Source of the DNA: Phytohabitans flavus
GTDB lineage: Bacteria; Actinomycetota; Actinomycetes; Mycobacteriales; Micromonosporaceae
Direction: 5' to 3'
Assembly (NCBI RefSeq): GCF_011764545.1
Contig: NZ_AP022870.1
Location: 8,686,001 to 8,750,000, forward strand
DNA length: 64,000 bases
Position numbers and translations under genes: made by a program
Shown: positions 62,208-64,000 of the stretch, piece after piece
How the letters are laid out: every line of letters starts with the position of its first letter
Numbering within the stretch: the stretch's first letter is position 1
Notes under the pieces: model-generated
Seen by the model: the letters and a program-made list of their open reading frames with translations, nothing else
The model's database searches: none
What the model was told of the DNA's origin: nothing

Positions 62208-64000
62208 GTGTCGGGAGATCTGACTCTGGGCGTGCTGACGCCCTTTCTCGGTGGCTGGTACTTCGGCGGGTTGCTGCGCGGCATCTCGCGCGTCGCCGCG
62301 GTCGAGGGCGGCACCGTCGTCGCGGTCCAGACCCTGGACGCCGGCACCAACCAGACCGAGGTGCGGGAGCCGGTCGACCTGCCGTACCCGGTGGCCTGGC
62401 AGCGGGTGTCCGGCTTCCTCGTGATCATCAACGCGGTGCGCCCGAGCTACCTCGCCGCCGCCCAGGACAGCGGCAAGCCGGTGGTCATCATCAGCCACGA
62501 GCTACCGGACCTTGACTGCCCGGTTATCGCGCCGGACAACGGCACCGGCATCCACGAGGCGGTGGGCCACCTGGTCGGGCACGGCCACCGGCGGATCGCG
62601 TTCGCCGGCTACCTCGGCGCGAAGGACATCCGCCAGCGGTACGAGGCGTACCGCGACGCGCTCCGCGCGCACGACATCGAGCCGGACCCGGGGCTGCTCT
62701 TCCCGATCGAGGACAACCAGATGTCCAGCGGGGAGGCCGCCGCCCAGGTCCTGGTCGGCGCGGGCATGCCGGCCACCGCGGTCATCACCGGTACCGACGC
62801 GAACGCGATCGGGCTGATGCAGGGCATGCGCGCCGCCGGCTACCGGGTGCCGGAAGACCTGGCCGTGATCGGCTTCGACGACGTGCGCGGCGCGCAGTAC
62901 AGCCTGCCCCGCCTCACCACCGTCAACCACCCGGTCGACACGATCGGCCGTACCGCCGCCGACCTGCTCGTACGCCGGATCCGCGGCGAGCCGGTGCCGA
63001 ACGGTACCCGGCACGTGCACACGTCGCTCGTGGTCCGCGAGTCGTGCGGCTGCCGCCGGAACGACGTCACCGAGCCGCCCGCCCTCCAGCCACTGACCCG
63101 GCTGGAGGCCGAGGGGCGGGCGCACTTCCGCGAGCGCACCCACCTTCAGGGCATCCTCAGCAAGCAGTACGTGGTGAGCATGGACCTGCTCCGCGCGCAC
63201 GAGGAGGACCCTCGGCGGCTGGGCTGGCTCGGCCGCACCAGCGCACGGGCCGGCTGCCTCGGCCTGTGGGCCGACCGCGTGCGCCCCGACCCGGCGCTTG
63301 ACGTTGTCGGCTTCTACCAGCGCGACAAGCCGGGTGCCACAGCCTCGCTGATGATCCCGGTCAGCGAGTTTCCGCCGGCCGACCTGCTCGACGTGGCGCG
63401 GCAGGACGTCGACGCGGTCACGTTCGTGGTGCCGGTCAAGATGGACGGCAGCGACTGGGGCCTGCTGGCGGTGGTCGACGCGGTGGAGACCCGTACCGGT
63501 ACCGGCCGCGAGCCGATCAACCACTGGGCCGCGCTGCTCACCGTCGCGCTCGACTACCAGCAGGTGCTCGCCACCCTCCGCGAGCAGGAGGAGCGGCTGC
63601 GGTTCGCCGCCCAGTACGACCACCTCACCGGCCTGCCCAACCGCGCGCTCTTCCTGGAACGGCTCCGCGCGGCGATGGGCGACGGCCACGAGTTCGCGGT
63701 GCTCTTCGTCGACCTCGACGGGTTCAAGGTGGTCAACGACAGCCTCGGCCACGCGGCCGGCGACGCGCTGCTGATCCAGGTGAGCAACCGGATCTCGCGC
63801 AGCCTGCGGGAGCGGGACACCGCGGCCCGGTTCGGCGGCGACGAGTTCCTGATCCTGCTCGACGGGGTCGCCGACCCGTACACGCCGACGCAGGTCGCCG
63901 AGCGGCTGCACGCCGCGCTGGCACCGCCGTTCCGCCTCCAAGGGCAGGAGGTCGTGGTGACCGTCTCGATCGGCATCACGCTCGGCGGCGCCGGGTCGGC
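62208..64000 (+). CDS. LacI-like sensor domain fused to GGDEF diguanylate cyclase (cut by window end)
   Basis: At least 597 residues, open at the right edge. Residues about 1-285 form a LacI-type periplasmic-binding fold (LGVLTPFLGGWYFGGLLRGI, GHRRIAFAGYLGAKDIRQRY, VIGFDDVRGAQYSLPRLTTV) without helix-turn-helix or signal peptide, so it should sense a ligand in the cytoplasm. A middle region (CGCRRNDVTEPPALQ onwards, GAF-like spacing) leads to a GGDEF domain (DHLTGLPNRALFLERL, RFGGDEFLILLDG). An inhibitory I-site RERD stands five residues before GGDEF. An EAL domain may follow beyond the window. It would link a small molecule, perhaps a sugar, to cyclic di-GMP. Confidence 0.82.
   Translation, partial: MSGDLTLGVLTPFLGGWYFGGLLRGISRVAAVEGGTVVAVQTLDAGTNQTEVREPVDLPYPVAWQRVSGFLVIINAVRPSYLAAAQDSGKPVVIISHELPDLDCPVIAPDNGTGIHEAVGHLVGHGHRRIAFAGYLGAKDIRQRYEAYRDALRAHDIEPDPGLLFPIEDNQMSSGEAAAQVLVGAGMPATAVITGTDANAIGLMQGMRAAGYRVPEDLAVIGFDDVRGAQYSLPRLTTVNHPVDTIGRTAADLLVRRIRGEPVPNGTRHVHTSLVVRESCGCRRNDVTEPPALQPLTRLEAEGRAHFRERTHLQGILSKQYVVSMDLLRAHEEDPRRLGWLGRTSARAGCLGLWADRVRPDPALDVVGFYQRDKPGATASLMIPVSEFPPADLLDVARQDVDAVTFVVPVKMDGSDWGLLAVVDAVETRTGTGREPINHWAALLTVALDYQQVLATLREQEERLRFAAQYDHLTGLPNRALFLERLRAAMGDGHEFAVLFVDLDGFKVVNDSLGHAAGDALLIQVSNRISRSLRERDTAARFGGDEFLILLDGVADPYTPTQVAERLHAALAPPFRLQGQEVVVTVSIGITLGGAGS

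Overview
The window is high-GC actinobacterial DNA and reads as a soil or plant-associated actinomycete, most likely of the Micromonosporaceae (inference). The signs are GTG and TTG starts, an XRE(DUF5753)/DUF397 pair, a SigK/RskA pair, conservon-type signalling genes, a CebR-like box near a CBM2-GH6 cellulase, and many actinobacterial two-component systems.

Layout. 0-9 kb: the start of an Hsp70-like gene (cut by the window edge), sigK-rskA, a THUMP-type RNA methyltransferase behind a Phe-rich leader peptide with alternative hairpins, a DUF6082 membrane protein, a divergent MarR/VOC pair, a phosphofructokinase, a two-gene ABC exporter and XRE/DUF397. 9-14 kb: a two-component system whose kinase and regulator flank a P-type ATPase on the opposite strand. 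14-24 kb: a membrane-anchored S1C protease and a look-alike coiled-coil protein, gnd, two alpha/beta hydrolases (one divergent from a MocR regulator), small enzymes and a lower-GC convergent pair (DUF488 plus a Cys-containing unknown). 24-37 kb: a palindrome cluster, a membrane multicopper oxidase with DUF6220, a kinase-regulator-ECF sigma operon, a 1.2-kb island of nested repeats and miniature transposons, then a kinase/regulator pair next to a bacitracin-type ABC transporter. 38-44 kb: a LacI regulator divergent from a rhamnose-type ABC operon (ATPase, fused permease, RhaS) with a promoter and a LacI operator. 44-50 kb: pgi, an LLM oxidoreductase coupled to a GH13 trehalose-synthase-like enzyme, and a P450. 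50-60 kb: an XRE gene, then an apparent operon of a CvnA-like kinase, a CvnB roadblock protein, a complete Liv-type ABC importer and a SAM methyltransferase. 60-64 kb: a CBM2-GH6 cellulase below a CebR-like box, and a LacI-like-sensor/GGDEF protein cut by the window end.

Three things stand out. First, a dispersed palindromic repeat (at least four copies here, called R1) and a second hairpin repeat (R2) have been invaded by miniature inverted-repeat elements exactly at their apical loops, the loop bases forming the 4-bp target duplication. Second, the RNA methyltransferase leader has three consecutive Phe codons followed by mutually exclusive hairpins, one of which can hide the ribosome-binding site. 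Third, nine genes between 19 and 61 kb are broken by ten single-base losses of G or C, nearly all in homopolymer runs, which looks like a sequencing or assembly artefact rather than real decay. Frameshifted genes are typed pseudogene because that is how the sequence stands; most are probably intact in the organism.
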